Positions 9,541-17,793 of a DNA stretch of 64,000 bases are shown here, piece by piece. The notes below the pieces were generated by a model, which did no database searches, was not told the origin of the DNA, and worked only from the letters and a program-made list of their open reading frames with translations. Every line of letters starts with the position of its first letter. The stretch's first letter is position 1. Origin of the DNA: a virus; IMG/VR virus record IMGVR_UViG_3300010885_078967, positions 1 through 64,000 of that record, one strand, 5' to 3'. The translations under genes and the position numbers were made by a program.

Positions 9541-10956
9541 TCAAGGTTCTCTAATATTTTTTTCAACAAACTGTATTTTTTCTCGTTGATAAATGTCTTT
9601 TCTTGCATCTCCATGGTCAGAACCATAACGAAGGTTGTCAATTAAATCAAAAATATACAATTTATTCTTGGAAGGGTGTAGTCGCAAGCCACGACCAATG
9701 GACTGAACTGTACGAATGAAGGCTTTACCACCGGCCGCAAACATGATCATGTGTAAATTCTTGATATTTACACCTGTTGAAAAGATAGAACTGAGGGCTA
9801 TACACACAACATCATCATGTTTTTCAATGATTTCCTTAATTCTTTCCCGTTCCCCCACCTCAACTTTCCCTTGAATAAAGAAAACCTTTTTGGAAATACC
9901 TTGGAATTTTTCCATTAGAATTTCCCCATGCCGAATATGGTTGATGAGAATGAGGATATTTTTAGGAAATTTGGTTGCAATTTCCTTAATTGTGTTGTTC
10001 CTAAATTCTGATTCGTAAAGGAAATCTAGTTCCGCACGATAATTCATTTTAGGAACAGGCTTGTAATGTAAGTTTACACACTTAACATCCACGTTTGTAA
10101 GGAAATTTTCCTGTCTTAAATCATAAGAATTCTTTTCAAATATGACTGGACCAAGTTTTCCAAGTACAGACCACCTATCTCCACTCTTATCAGGTAATGT
10201 TCCTGTAAAACCATACTTGTGTGGTGTTTTGATCTTGGAAATAATCTTTCCTGTAACTTCTGCCTTTCCTTTATGACACTCATCAACGATCAACAGATCT
10301 ACATGTTCCAGCCACTTGTTTTCCTCAAATTTACTTTGTAAAATACCAAGATTGACTACAAACACGTTAGATGTTAAATCAGGTAAATGTTTTCCTGTCC
10401 ATTTAGTTGTTTTGAAAGAAATACCATATGATAGGAAATCATTGTATGTTTGAGTAACTAAACCAAGATCAGGTACAACTACAAGACATTTAAACGTGTT
10501 TTTATTAGGGGAATTTAAGTAATAATTTTCTACTAAAGTTGCAGTCGTTATGGTTTTACCTGCACCTGTTCCCATTAAGCATATACCACGACCATACTTT
10601 AAAGCTAGTTTAACTGCATCTTCCTGATACTCTCTTAGGGTGTTACCATCAGCTTTTAAATTGTTATAGAACTTTGAATCGTACTGTTTACCTAGATAAT
10701 CTGATAATTCTTTCGTGATGCAAGATTCAGGTGCAATAATATTACACTCATGAAGATATTTGTTTATCTCCCAAAATAACCCCATCTCACATTGACCGGT
10801 GGGTGTAATATAATACTTACGACTAGGCATGAATCTATTCTTTCTTTTCATAAAAGAATGACCTTCATACGGACAACTAAAATGTTCTCTTACCTGATTG
10901 AATAAACTAGTTTCACATTGAAAAATAAGCTTATGACCTTTAATATCAAATTTCAT
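9541..10956 (-). CDS. uvsW: UvsW-like helicase
   Basis: 471 residues. Superfamily 2 motifs are visible: GTGAGKT (I), VDECHKG (II, DECH), FTGTLPD (III) and QSIGRGLRLHP (VI). The N-terminal 100 residues match the small UvsW DNA-binding domain. UvsW unwinds branched and R-loop structures and switches T4 from origin to recombination replication. The gene overlaps uvsY by 4 bp, the same neighbourhood as in T4. Confidence 0.9.
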   Translation of the reverse strand: MKFDIKGHKLIFQCETSLFNQVREHFSCPYEGHSFMKRKNRFMPSRKYYITPTGQCEMGLFWEINKYLHECNIIAPESCITKELSDYLGKQYDSKFYNNLKADGNTLREYQEDAVKLALKYGRGICLMGTGAGKTITTATLVENYYLNSPNKNTFKCLVVVPDLGLVTQTYNDFLSYGISFKTTKWTGKHLPDLTSNVFVVNLGILQSKFEENKWLEHVDLLIVDECHKGKAEVTGKIISKIKTPHKYGFTGTLPDKSGDRWSVLGKLGPVIFEKNSYDLRQENFLTNVDVKCVNLHYKPVPKMNYRAELDFLYESEFRNNTIKEIATKFPKNILILINHIRHGEILMEKFQGISKKVFFIQGKVEVGERERIKEIIEKHDDVVCIALSSIFSTGVNIKNLHMIMFAAGGKAFIRTVQSIGRGLRLHPSKNKLYIFDLIDNLRYGSDHGDARKDIYQREKIQFVEKNIREP

Positions 10957-11348
10957 AATGTTTCGAGTTTATTGAGGTCAATAATATTTTTTACTTCCCA
11001 GTGCATACTTGCAAGTATTTTTTCAACCTTTTCGAGGTATTCAATGACGTTGGAAAGATCACGCTTTTGTTCTTTAATTGATGCCATTTCTTCTTGCTCA
11101 TCAATAAGTGCATTAACAGCTTTATCAGTAAGATGTACTGGTGCTTGCTCCTTTACTTTAACGGAAAGTTTTTTAGTTAACTTTTTTTCCTTTTCAATTA
11201 GATTTTGGAGATCACGTTTTGCTTCAATAAGTCTTGCTACCCAAAAGTGTTTACGAGCTGGTAGTCTTAGTTGAGTTTCTTTAATATTAAAATCATTTAA
11301 CGCGAGGTCTTGCTCAACCTCTTTTATATATTTACTTAATAGACTCAT
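10953..11348 (-). CDS. uvsY: UvsY recombination mediator
   Basis: 131 residues (T4: 137), mostly helical and charged. The KHFWVARLIEAKRDLQ segment and the end (ASMHWEVKNIIDLNKLE) follow the T4 UvsY pattern. UvsY loads UvsX onto DNA covered by single-strand binding protein. Assignment rests on length, pattern and its tight 4-bp overlap with uvsW. A near-consensus promoter lies immediately upstream. Confidence 0.75.
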   Translation of the reverse strand: MSLLSKYIKEVEQDLALNDFNIKETQLRLPARKHFWVARLIEAKRDLQNLIEKEKKLTKKLSVKVKEQAPVHLTDKAVNALIDEQEEMASIKEQKRDLSNVIEYLEKVEKILASMHWEVKNIIDLNKLETL

Positions 11349-11353
11349 ATCTA

Positions 11354-11381
11354 ATTATAAATACTAATATCGAAATGTCAA
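11354..11381 (-). promoter_or_regulatory. Sigma-70 type promoter of uvsY-uvsW-gp55
   Basis: Minus-strand TTGACA, 16-bp spacer, TATAAT, then 5 bp to the uvsY ATG. It is the best sigma-70 match in the window and overlaps a late box on the opposite strand, making a compact divergent control region. Confidence 0.8.
11356..11363 (+). promoter_or_regulatory. Late promoter TATAAATA
   Basis: Plus-strand TATAAATACTA, the T4 late consensus, 11 bp before the ATG at 11375. It would drive the plus-strand cluster of likely virion proteins. Confidence 0.7.
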
Positions 11382-11620
11382 CTTTCAAAAATATTTTTTT
11401 ATCCCTTATAGAAGAAGATAATGTAGCTGGAGGAGCTAGCTCTGTCTTCGGTGGTGCAGTTGATAAAGACGGTGGTATCTATAATCCTAATGAAGGTAGA
11501 TATACATCAAATGATTCTATCTATGCACCAGGTGATGCTAGAGTGCCTAAAGCTTTGAGTGGAGTACAACGCAGAAGTGGTATAAGTAAGAAGAGACGCA
11601 AAAAGCGTAAAACTAAATGA
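11375..11620 (+). CDS. Small basic protein with capsid-targeting-like N-terminus
   Basis: 81 residues. It starts MSTFKNIFLSLIEE, which resembles the T4 internal-protein signal (MKTYQEFIAE) cut by gp21 after Glu. Then comes a Gly-rich part (AGGASSVFGG) and a very basic end (KKRRKKRKTK) suited to DNA binding. It is the first gene after a late promoter and overlaps the next gene by 4 bp. I infer a packaged internal DNA-binding protein; the fold is unknown. Confidence 0.65.
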   Translation: MSTFKNIFLSLIEEDNVAGGASSVFGGAVDKDGGIYNPNEGRYTSNDSIYAPGDARVPKALSGVQRRSGISKKRRKKRKTK

Positions 11621-12033
11621 CAGACTTAGGACATTGGACATGCGATATACATATACCTGAAACTCCATATGGGTTTGTGTATAAAATAACGAATCTAGTT
11701 GATGGTAAATGTTATATAGGTAAAAAGCAAATGATATCTGTAAAAAAGATGCCACCTCTTAAAGGTAAGAAAAATAAGCGTCATAAAGAGGTAGAAACAG
11801 ATTGGCGTGCATATACAGGCTCTTCAAATGATTTAAATGCTGATATTAGTAAACATAGTAAAGATAATTTTAAATTTCAAATAGTACGTTTTTGTACCAG
11901 CAAGTGGGAGTTATCATATTATGAAACTAAAGCTCAGTTTGAGGCTGATGTTCTTGTATCAGAAAAATTTTATAATGGAATTATAAATTGTCGTATTGGA
12001 AAAGCGCCGAAGAGTCATATAATAGATAAATGA
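11617..12033 (+). CDS. GIY-YIG-like nuclease domain protein
   Basis: 138 residues. The N-terminal part GFVYKITNLVDGKCYIGKK is the GIY-YIG core (here GFVY..CYIG). Then WRAYTGSS and a conserved ETKAQFEADVL..FYNGIINCRIG block follow. This short single-domain form is widespread in tailed phages and often annotated as an endonuclease. The catalytic Arg/Glu of the family are plausibly R (WRAY) and E (YYETK). It could be a DNA-degrading or repair nuclease rather than a homing enzyme, as no DNA-binding extension is seen. Confidence 0.65.
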   Translation: MTDLGHWTCDIHIPETPYGFVYKITNLVDGKCYIGKKQMISVKKMPPLKGKKNKRHKEVETDWRAYTGSSNDLNADISKHSKDNFKFQIVRFCTSKWELSYYETKAQFEADVLVSEKFYNGIINCRIGKAPKSHIIDK

Positions 12034-12563
12034 TTCAGGTATATAATAGGTGTGGTGTACATATTATCGATTTTTTATCTTTTATCGATAAACATTGCTG
12101 TAAAAAATATCTTAATACATTGAATATATATGATTTGCAAAATGACATAACTAACAAAGATGTGCAAAAGCTTTTCTACCATTCAATAATAGAGAGTGTA
12201 ATAGATTATTATCTAAAAATAAAAATATTAGATACAAAAGTTTTTTACGTGGATAAACTTAAGCTTGCAAGTTGCTGCCTTATCGGTGATAATGACGTTA
12301 AAATATTTTTGAAGTTTTTTATTAAGTTTATAAAGGATATCAAAAATAAACTCAATATTAATATTGTTAGCGATATACATTCATTTAAAACATATTATGA
12401 AATATTGGATACTGACGCATATCTTGTTGAAAATCTTAATAGTGCAATAAAGAGTAAAAATATTAAATCAGAAAAAGTATATATATTTTTAGAAAAGTGT
12501 GGATTAAAAAAGCTTTCAGAAATATATAAAGAGGATGTGAAGGTTAAATTCTGGTTGAAATAA
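12030..12563 (+). CDS. Unknown protein
   Basis: 177 residues, Lys/Ile/Asn-rich, mostly helical by composition, with several cysteines (CGVH, HCCKKYL, SCCLIG, KCGL). No family recognised. It overlaps the GIY-YIG gene by 4 bp and so is probably co-transcribed and translated with it. Confidence 0.6.
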   Translation: MIQVYNRCGVHIIDFLSFIDKHCCKKYLNTLNIYDLQNDITNKDVQKLFYHSIIESVIDYYLKIKILDTKVFYVDKLKLASCCLIGDNDVKIFLKFFIKFIKDIKNKLNINIVSDIHSFKTYYEILDTDAYLVENLNSAIKSKNIKSEKVYIFLEKCGLKKLSEIYKEDVKVKFWLK

Positions 12564-12569
12564 TAAATA
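12564..12569 (+). promoter_or_regulatory. Late-type box TAAATA
   Basis: TAAATA exactly 5 bp before the ATG at 12575, the spacing repeated before at least eight other genes here. Confidence 0.5.
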
Positions 12570-12574
12570 ATTTC

Positions 12575-12943
12575 ATGTCGAAGTTTTTAAAGCTGCTAGA
12601 AATGAATAACCCAACTGATGGATTTAAAGATCCTAACGATACAGTTGTTAATTCTATTAAAAAATTATGTGATGCACTAAAAATACCATATGAGGTTGCA
12701 GCAGATGGTTTATTAATTTTAAATAAACGTGATCGTAAAGCTAATGAAGAAGAAGCAGAAGATTTTACTGCAGATGGTGCAGCAAGAACAACTAGTGCAT
12801 TAGGAGCCCTTCTTAGTATACCAGATCAAAAAACTGGAATTTTTGGTCAGAATAAATCAGCTAAAAAAATAAACGATGCAAAGCAGAAAATTGCTGATGG
12901 TATTTCAACATGGGCAGATAAATGGATCTCTAGTTTAAGATAA
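12575..12943 (+). CDS. Unknown small protein, possible virion-internal
   Basis: 122 residues. The N-terminus MSKFLKLLEMNN is a short hydrophobic-basic helix ending in LLE, similar to the capsid-targeting sequences of neighbouring genes. The rest is acidic in the middle (EEEAEDF) and Ala/Lys-rich near the end. No family recognised. Late box at exactly 5 bp. Confidence 0.55.
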   Translation: MSKFLKLLEMNNPTDGFKDPNDTVVNSIKKLCDALKIPYEVAADGLLILNKRDRKANEEEAEDFTADGAARTTSALGALLSIPDQKTGIFGQNKSAKKINDAKQKIADGISTWADKWISSLR

Positions 12944-12950
12944 AAATATT

Positions 12951-13334
12951 ATGAAAAAGACCCTTAAAATTTTTGAACAAGCATATTCTCTTTTAGAAGC
13001 TGCACCATTCCCAGAAGCTGAAGCAGCTGCTCCTACAGATCTAACACAAGCTGATCCAACAATGGCAACGGAACCACAAGCTCCTGAACAACAAGAAGTT
13101 TTAAAACTTACTTCTCAGGGTGAAGTGAATATGATTAAAAAACTTATAACATTATTACAAACTGTTGTAACATCTGAACCAGATGAGTCTACAAGATCAA
13201 TGATTGTAAATTTTGATATTGACTCCATTGATGAAGGTAATGCAAGAGATATGCTTAAAAAGTTTGAAACTACGTTAGTGTCAAATAAATCTGATTACGA
13301 AACAGCAGAAATTGATAATAAATATGGAATATAA
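12951..13334 (+). CDS. Unknown acidic protein, possible virion-internal
   Basis: 127 residues. The N-terminus MKKTLKIFEQAYSLLEAAPF could be a capsid-targeting helix with a gp21-type LLE/A site. A Pro/Ala/Glu-rich linker (20-50) leads to a helical domain (EVNMIKKLITLLQTVVTSEPD and more). Unknown function. Overlaps the next gene by 11 bp. Confidence 0.55.
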   Translation: MKKTLKIFEQAYSLLEAAPFPEAEAAAPTDLTQADPTMATEPQAPEQQEVLKLTSQGEVNMIKKLITLLQTVVTSEPDESTRSMIVNFDIDSIDEGNARDMLKKFETTLVSNKSDYETAEIDNKYGI

Positions 13335-14367
13335 TTTAACAAAACTTTACGAACAGGTGTACAATGGTAAACATACACCTATTGTAAGATTAGATGAAAT
13401 TTATAATAAATCGATTATAAATTCTAAGTTAAAACCACCTGCATCGAAAGCGCAAATAGCTGCTAAAATATCAGCTATAGATAAAACTGTTACAGTTAAA
13501 GCAGGTAAGGATATTCGTTTACAACCGGTTGTTGGTGAATATAGTACCGAGAAGTTATATGATATATTAAAATTAGCTAACTTACAGGTAGTGGATGTTA
13601 AAAAACCAGGTACACCTGGGAGTACATCTAGTCAATTAGTAACATACATAGTAAAAGATGAAAATGGTAATGAATATCCAATAGTAATAGGTAAAGGTAA
13701 AGGATTTGGTACTAGAGCTGAAGATTCTGTAATTGCTAGTTTAGCCGAACAAATTGATAGTTTAATAGCTAGAAGCGATAAAGATAATATAATAGTCAAC
13801 ATTAATGGATATAAACAGAAAGTAGATGGTGTTGCGAGTACACCAGGTACACCAAAGAGTGACTTTTCACTAACATATAAAGGTAAACCTGTGTTATATA
13901 TATCCCATAAAGACGGTAAGTCTGCAAAAGATTATCAACAGTACGGTGGTACATCATGCCAATCTGGAGAAAACATATGCAATGATGATGAGGTTAAAAA
14001 GTTTGTATCTAAGCTTAAAGAGCTATATCCAAATGGTATGACACCTAAGAGTTCAGTATATATGAAAATAAAAAATCCTGATCTCAAAAAATTTGCTATT
14101 TTTGGTACAAATGCTAATGAAGCATTTGGTATTAATAATGTTAATGCTGTATATCAAGGTGATTTAAAGTTAGTGGAAATTGGTAAAAATGAATTCGAAA
14201 TACAGTCTAAACACCATATATATCCTGATGAATTACCTAGTGGTGATTATGAACCAGTATTGTATGCAAGATACAGTGGTAGTCGTGGTGGTAATCATGG
14301 TATAAAAGACTTACGATCTATGATTGCACCAATTGCAAAAATATCACCAGCTACGAAAAAAATATAA
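13324..14367 (+). CDS. PD-(D/E)xK-like protein, possible packaged nuclease
   Basis: About 347 residues from ATG 13324. The segment KSDFSLTYKGKPVLYISHKDG (around residues 178-200) has a conserved D, a following strand and an S-H-K, like phage proteins resembling restriction-endonuclease folds where D and K bind the metal. Before it is a Gly/Lys-rich binding region; a KQQY-type DYQQYGG follows. The N-terminus (MEYNLTKLYEQVYN) may be a targeting helix. Function inferred only. Confidence 0.5.
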   Translation: MEYNLTKLYEQVYNGKHTPIVRLDEIYNKSIINSKLKPPASKAQIAAKISAIDKTVTVKAGKDIRLQPVVGEYSTEKLYDILKLANLQVVDVKKPGTPGSTSSQLVTYIVKDENGNEYPIVIGKGKGFGTRAEDSVIASLAEQIDSLIARSDKDNIIVNINGYKQKVDGVASTPGTPKSDFSLTYKGKPVLYISHKDGKSAKDYQQYGGTSCQSGENICNDDEVKKFVSKLKELYPNGMTPKSSVYMKIKNPDLKKFAIFGTNANEAFGINNVNAVYQGDLKLVEIGKNEFEIQSKHHIYPDELPSGDYEPVLYARYSGSRGGNHGIKDLRSMIAPIAKISPATKKI

Positions 14368-14369
14368 TC

Positions 14370-15653
14370 ATGATTACATTTAAACAACATCACAATTTAT
14401 TGTTAGAGTTCTTCGAAGAGGTCGAAGGCGCTGTAAAACATATCGACCACCTAGAAGAAAACATTATCAATAAGGGTGAAGACGGTGTTATGGAAGCTCT
14501 TGAATATATCGATAAAGCTATTGAATATTTTGTTAGTTAAACAGACTATAAAATAAGTACCAAGTTCGATGGTTCACCAGCTATTGTAGCAGGTAAAGAT
14601 CCAAAAGGTAAATTTTTCGTTGCTAGTAAATCTGCATTTGCAAAAAATCCAAAGATTAATTATACAGTTGAAGATATTGATGTTAATCATAGTTCAAGTC
14701 CAGGTTTAGCTGAAAAACTTAAACTAGCTTTACAGTACTTACCATCTCTCAACCTTAAAGGTATATATCAAATGGATTATATGTTTGATGATCAAATCAA
14801 GCAGATGGAAAAACCAAATACAATTGATGGTGTTACTAACTACAATAATTTTATAGCTTTCAAGCCTAATACTATCAAATATGCTGTTTCTCCAGATAGT
14901 CCGTATGGTAGAGATATTCAAAACGCTAAGATTGGTGTTGCAATCCATATTGAATATGAAGTTGTTGGTGGTATTTTAAAGGTTAAAAAATATACCACTT
15001 CACCATCTGAATTTTCTCGTTCGAATAGTGTATTTGTATTCAATGTTTTAATTGACAAACAAGCTAATCCAAATCAACGGATCATGGGTATGCTTTTAAA
15101 AGATGTTGATAATAAGAAAGCTCAAATTCAAAAAGTTCTTAATCAGATTGATTTTCAAGGCATTCAAAAGTATGCAATGGAATTAAAAGCATACATTAAC
15201 TCTGAAATTCGTACAGGTAAGTTTTTAGATAATACAAATATTTCTTCGCAGCAGTTTGTTAATTATATTGCTAGTAGATATCAAAAAGAAATTAATGCAT
15301 TGAAAAGTGAAGCAGGTAAAACTAGAAAACAAGCACAACTACAGGCTACAACAAATGAACTTAAAGGTTTACGCAAGTCTATTAAGTTGGTTTTTGATGT
15401 TACTAAAACAATCGCGATGCTTAAAAATAATCTTGTTAAAATCTTTAATGAGATGACTAAAAATTCATCACTTGGTACATATTTAGATGCAGGTCCTAAT
15501 GCATGGAAAACAACACAACCAGAAGGATTTGCTGTTTCCAGAACAAAGGGTGGTCCAGATATTACAAAATTTGTAGATCGAAAAGAATTTTCAGCAGCTA
15601 ACTTCCAATCTGGTAGACCTGGAGCTCAGGTTATACCACCAACCCAACAATGA
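14370..15653 (+). pseudogene. DUF6267-like protein with KxDG motif, interrupted by in-frame TAA
   Basis: One continuous frame runs from ATG 14370 to the stop at 15653 except for TAA at 14538-14540. The 56-codon N-terminal part starts MITFKQHHNLLLEF and continues KHIDHLEENIINKG; the rest begins TDYKISTKFDGSPAIVAG. Together they match a family common in marine T4-like phages, where both parts form one protein. KFDG resembles the motif I (KxDG) lysine of nucleotidyltransferases and ligases. The second part could also be translated from ATG 14772, losing the KxDG. Readthrough, mutation or sequence error are all possible. Confidence 0.7.
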
Positions 15654-16252
15654 ATACATTTAAACAATTCTTTTTAGAGCAAACAGATAAAACCGCTGTT
15701 ATAGCATATGGTCGCTATAACCCACCTACTGTTGGTCACGAGAAGCTTATTAATAAACTAGCTGATGTAACAAAGAGTGTTAACGGTGATGGATTTCTGG
15801 TACCGTCACATACACAAAACAACAAAAAGGACCCACTATCTTTTAAAGAGAAAGAAGAAATCCTAAAGTATATGACACCACCAAATATTCAAATTTTGGA
15901 ATCTGGTGCTAATTTAATTTCTGTGCTAAAAGATTTGCAAGATAAAGGGTATACGAACGTGGTACATATTGCTGGTAGTGATCGAATTCCAGAGTTTGAA
16001 GGTTTGGTTGCTAAATATAACGGTAAACCTGATTCAAAAGGTAATATTCCTTTTCAATTTAAAGATTATAAGTTTGAATCAGCAGGTGAAAGAGACCCAG
16101 ATTCTGAGGGAGTTGAAGGTATGAGTGCTTCAAAGCTCAGAAAAGCTGCTCTCGATAATGATATAGATCTTTTCAAGCAGGGTATGTCTCGTATGATACC
16201 GAGTATTTTAGTAAATAAAACTTATAATGCAATAAGAGAACGTATTAAATAA
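15650..16252 (+). CDS. NMNAT-like nucleotidyltransferase
   Basis: 200 residues. AYGRYNPPTVGHEKLI near residue 20 is the HIGH-superfamily nucleotide-binding motif, and GMSASKLRKAA near 160 matches the ISSTxxR motif. It should transfer a nucleotidyl group, for example making NAD from NMN or activating another phosphate compound. The N-terminus MNTFKQFFLE closely mimics the T4 capsid-targeting sequence MKTYQEFIAE, so the enzyme may travel in the head. Overlaps the interrupted KxDG gene by 4 bp. Confidence 0.8.
   Translation: MNTFKQFFLEQTDKTAVIAYGRYNPPTVGHEKLINKLADVTKSVNGDGFLVPSHTQNNKKDPLSFKEKEEILKYMTPPNIQILESGANLISVLKDLQDKGYTNVVHIAGSDRIPEFEGLVAKYNGKPDSKGNIPFQFKDYKFESAGERDPDSEGVEGMSASKLRKAALDNDIDLFKQGMSRMIPSILVNKTYNAIRERIK
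16246..16251 (+). promoter_or_regulatory. Late-type box TAAATA
   Basis: TAAATA 5 bp before ATG 16257; it overlaps the stop codon of the upstream gene. Confidence 0.5.
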
Positions 16253-16256
16253 CTAT

Positions 16257-16595
16257 ATGGATAAAAAGGATAAAATTTCTATTGCTGCTTTATATGAAAA
16301 TGCTATTTTTATAACAAGGGCATCTAATCTATCACCAGAAACCCATATGCCTGGTATGGCTAGTGATTCAGAAGGTCACAACGTGGATGAAAGTGATCCT
16401 AGTGAGATTCATATGGCAAAAGCTGATCTTAAAAAGCTTGCAGAGTATTCTCAAAAGCTTTACGATATGGTAGACCAAACAGATGGGCTTGAAGGTTGGG
16501 TAGCTTCTAAAATTACTAAAGCATCTGATTATATCTCTTCTGTGTATCATTGGTTAGATTATGAACACCAAAATAAAGGATGCGGCTGCGAATAA
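16257..16595 (+). CDS. Conserved small phage protein
   Basis: 112 residues. The C-terminal half (LAEYSQKLYDMVDQTDGLEGWVASKITKASDYISSVYHWLDYE) is the recognisable part of a small helical protein seen in many T4-like and other phages, with a Gly-Cys-Gly-Cys-Glu tail. Function unknown. Sits between the nucleotidyltransferase and the retropepsin-like gene on the same strand. Confidence 0.65.
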   Translation: MDKKDKISIAALYENAIFITRASNLSPETHMPGMASDSEGHNVDESDPSEIHMAKADLKKLAEYSQKLYDMVDQTDGLEGWVASKITKASDYISSVYHWLDYEHQNKGCGCE

Positions 16596-16596
16596 T

Positions 16597-17037
16597 ATGA
16601 TTAATTTCAAAAAATATTTTAACGAAAAAACGGTAATTGGTTTAATTGAAACCATTTACATTAATGATATCGGTGAAGTACAAGCTAAAGTTGATAGTGG
16701 TAACGGTGCTTTTAACGTATTGCATGGTGATAATGTATCTGTTAAAGATGACACAGTTACGTTTAATACAATTAATGGTAGAACCATCACCAAACCAATT
16801 GCAAATCATATTAAGATTAACGTCGGTGCAGGTAACTTCGAAGAAAGACCAGTTGTTGAGTTTGATATAAAAATTGGAGATAGAGAATTTGATAATGTAA
16901 AATTCTCTATTGGTAATAGAGCTAGTAATGAATACCCTGTACTCATTGGTAAAGACTTTATTAGAGATGAATTAGATGCTCTAATAGATGTAGACGCTAA
17001 AAATATTTTTGATAACAATATCGAAGTAGACTATTGA
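16597..17037 (+). CDS. Retropepsin-like (Zn_protease/RimB family) protein
   Basis: About 146 residues from ATG 16597, chosen over 16561 because it follows the upstream stop and gives the N-terminus MINFKKYFNE. AKVDSGNGAFNVLHG resembles the D-T/S-G active-site strand of the RimK-associated aspartic protease family. The block RPVVEFDIKIG...FSIGNRASNEYPVLIGKDFI matches the family's second half (RpvV..I.IG..NR....YPVLIG..F). The substrate is unknown. The capsid-targeting-like N-terminus suggests packaging. Confidence 0.65.
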   Translation: MINFKKYFNEKTVIGLIETIYINDIGEVQAKVDSGNGAFNVLHGDNVSVKDDTVTFNTINGRTITKPIANHIKINVGAGNFEERPVVEFDIKIGDREFDNVKFSIGNRASNEYPVLIGKDFIRDELDALIDVDAKNIFDNNIEVDY

Positions 17038-17040
17038 GTT

Positions 17041-17484
17041 TTGAAAATTTTAATTTGTGGTCGTAGTGGAAGTGGTAAAAGTTTTTTTACCAAATATTTG
17101 AGAGAGCATATTGAGTTCTCTCACTTTAACGGTGATTTCATTAGAGAATTAACTCGTAACACTGATTTTACTATTACCGGTCGAACCCGTCAAGCTTTTT
17201 GTATGAAGCTTTTAGCTGATAATTGTGGTGATAAAGTTGTTGTTTGTGACTTTATTTGTCCTACAAAAGAATTACGAAAAATATTTACACCAGATATTAT
17301 AGTGTATTGCGTTCATCCTGGGTCAGGAAAATATGCAGATACAGATTTATTATTCCAGGAAGTTGCTTCATCTGAAGCAACAAATGTTTTCCGTTTTGAA
17401 AGGGGTTATGAAGAAAATTTAGTAAAAGAGATACTTAAACTTTGCATTAACAATGATAGTTTAAGTATCTCTGAGCAGCTTTAG
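17041..17484 (+). CDS. APS-kinase-like P-loop kinase
   Basis: 147 residues starting with TTG; no ATG precedes the P-loop. GRSGSGKS near residue 7 is Walker A; FNGDFIRELTRNTDF and the R..R pattern follow adenylylsulfate kinases and related small kinases. VVVCDFICPTKELR fits the strand after the lid region. The true substrate may differ. The 3' end overlaps the convergent gene at 17447-17641 by 38 bp. Confidence 0.6.
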   Translation: MKILICGRSGSGKSFFTKYLREHIEFSHFNGDFIRELTRNTDFTITGRTRQAFCMKLLADNCGDKVVVCDFICPTKELRKIFTPDIIVYCVHPGSGKYADTDLLFQEVASSEATNVFRFERGYEENLVKEILKLCINNDSLSISEQL

Positions 17485-17641
17485 CTGTATTGTTACCTTT
17501 GTTCTTCTGTTTAGATTTTAACGCTCTCGCTTTAGAACAAGTCATCTTACCTTTTGTCTGTCTCTTTAGTATACCTGGTCTAACAGGATCGTGAACGCTC
17601 TTCTTTTCGGTAATATTGAAGTATTCAGCAAAGGTAATCAT
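17447..17641 (-). CDS. Small basic protein with capsid-targeting-like N-terminus
   Basis: 64 residues from ATG 17641; the longer frame starting inside a tRNA gene is rejected. N-terminus MITFAEYFNITEKKS is of the capsid-targeting type. The rest is strongly basic (KRQTKGKMTCSKARALKSK) ending AAQRYLNYHC. The family is unknown to me. A packaged DNA-binding protein is plausible. Confidence 0.6.
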   Translation of the reverse strand: MITFAEYFNITEKKSVHDPVRPGILKRQTKGKMTCSKARALKSKQKNKGNNTAKAAQRYLNYHC

Positions 17642-17659
17642 ACCTTTATTTAATCTAAA

Positions 17660-17755
17660 TGGTACTCCAGGCCGGGATCGAACCGACAACCGCGGCCTAA
17701 TCTGGGCCATACGAAAGGTATAAGCTTTCCGCTCTGCCAATTGAGCTACTGGAGT
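17660..17755 (-). tRNA. tRNA-Ile(UAU), unusual long variable region
   Basis: Acceptor ACTCCAG/CTGGAGT, D-arm with G18G19, anticodon arm GAAAG-CTTATAC-CTTTC (anticodon UAU), T-arm GTCGG/CCGGC with loop TTCGATC, A73 and encoded CCA. Between anticodon arm and T-arm lie 25 bases instead of about 5; they form a second 5-bp hairpin TGGCC-CAGATTA-GGCCG. The amino-acid call is therefore tentative. Confidence 0.65.
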
Positions 17756-17793
17756 GTTATTAAATTTAATGTCTTTATTTTACAGATCAACTA

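Noticed and set aside
17663-17740. Long frame covering the tRNA at 17660-17755
   Set aside because: Its first 33 codons are the tRNA gene; the CDS from 17641 is the better start.
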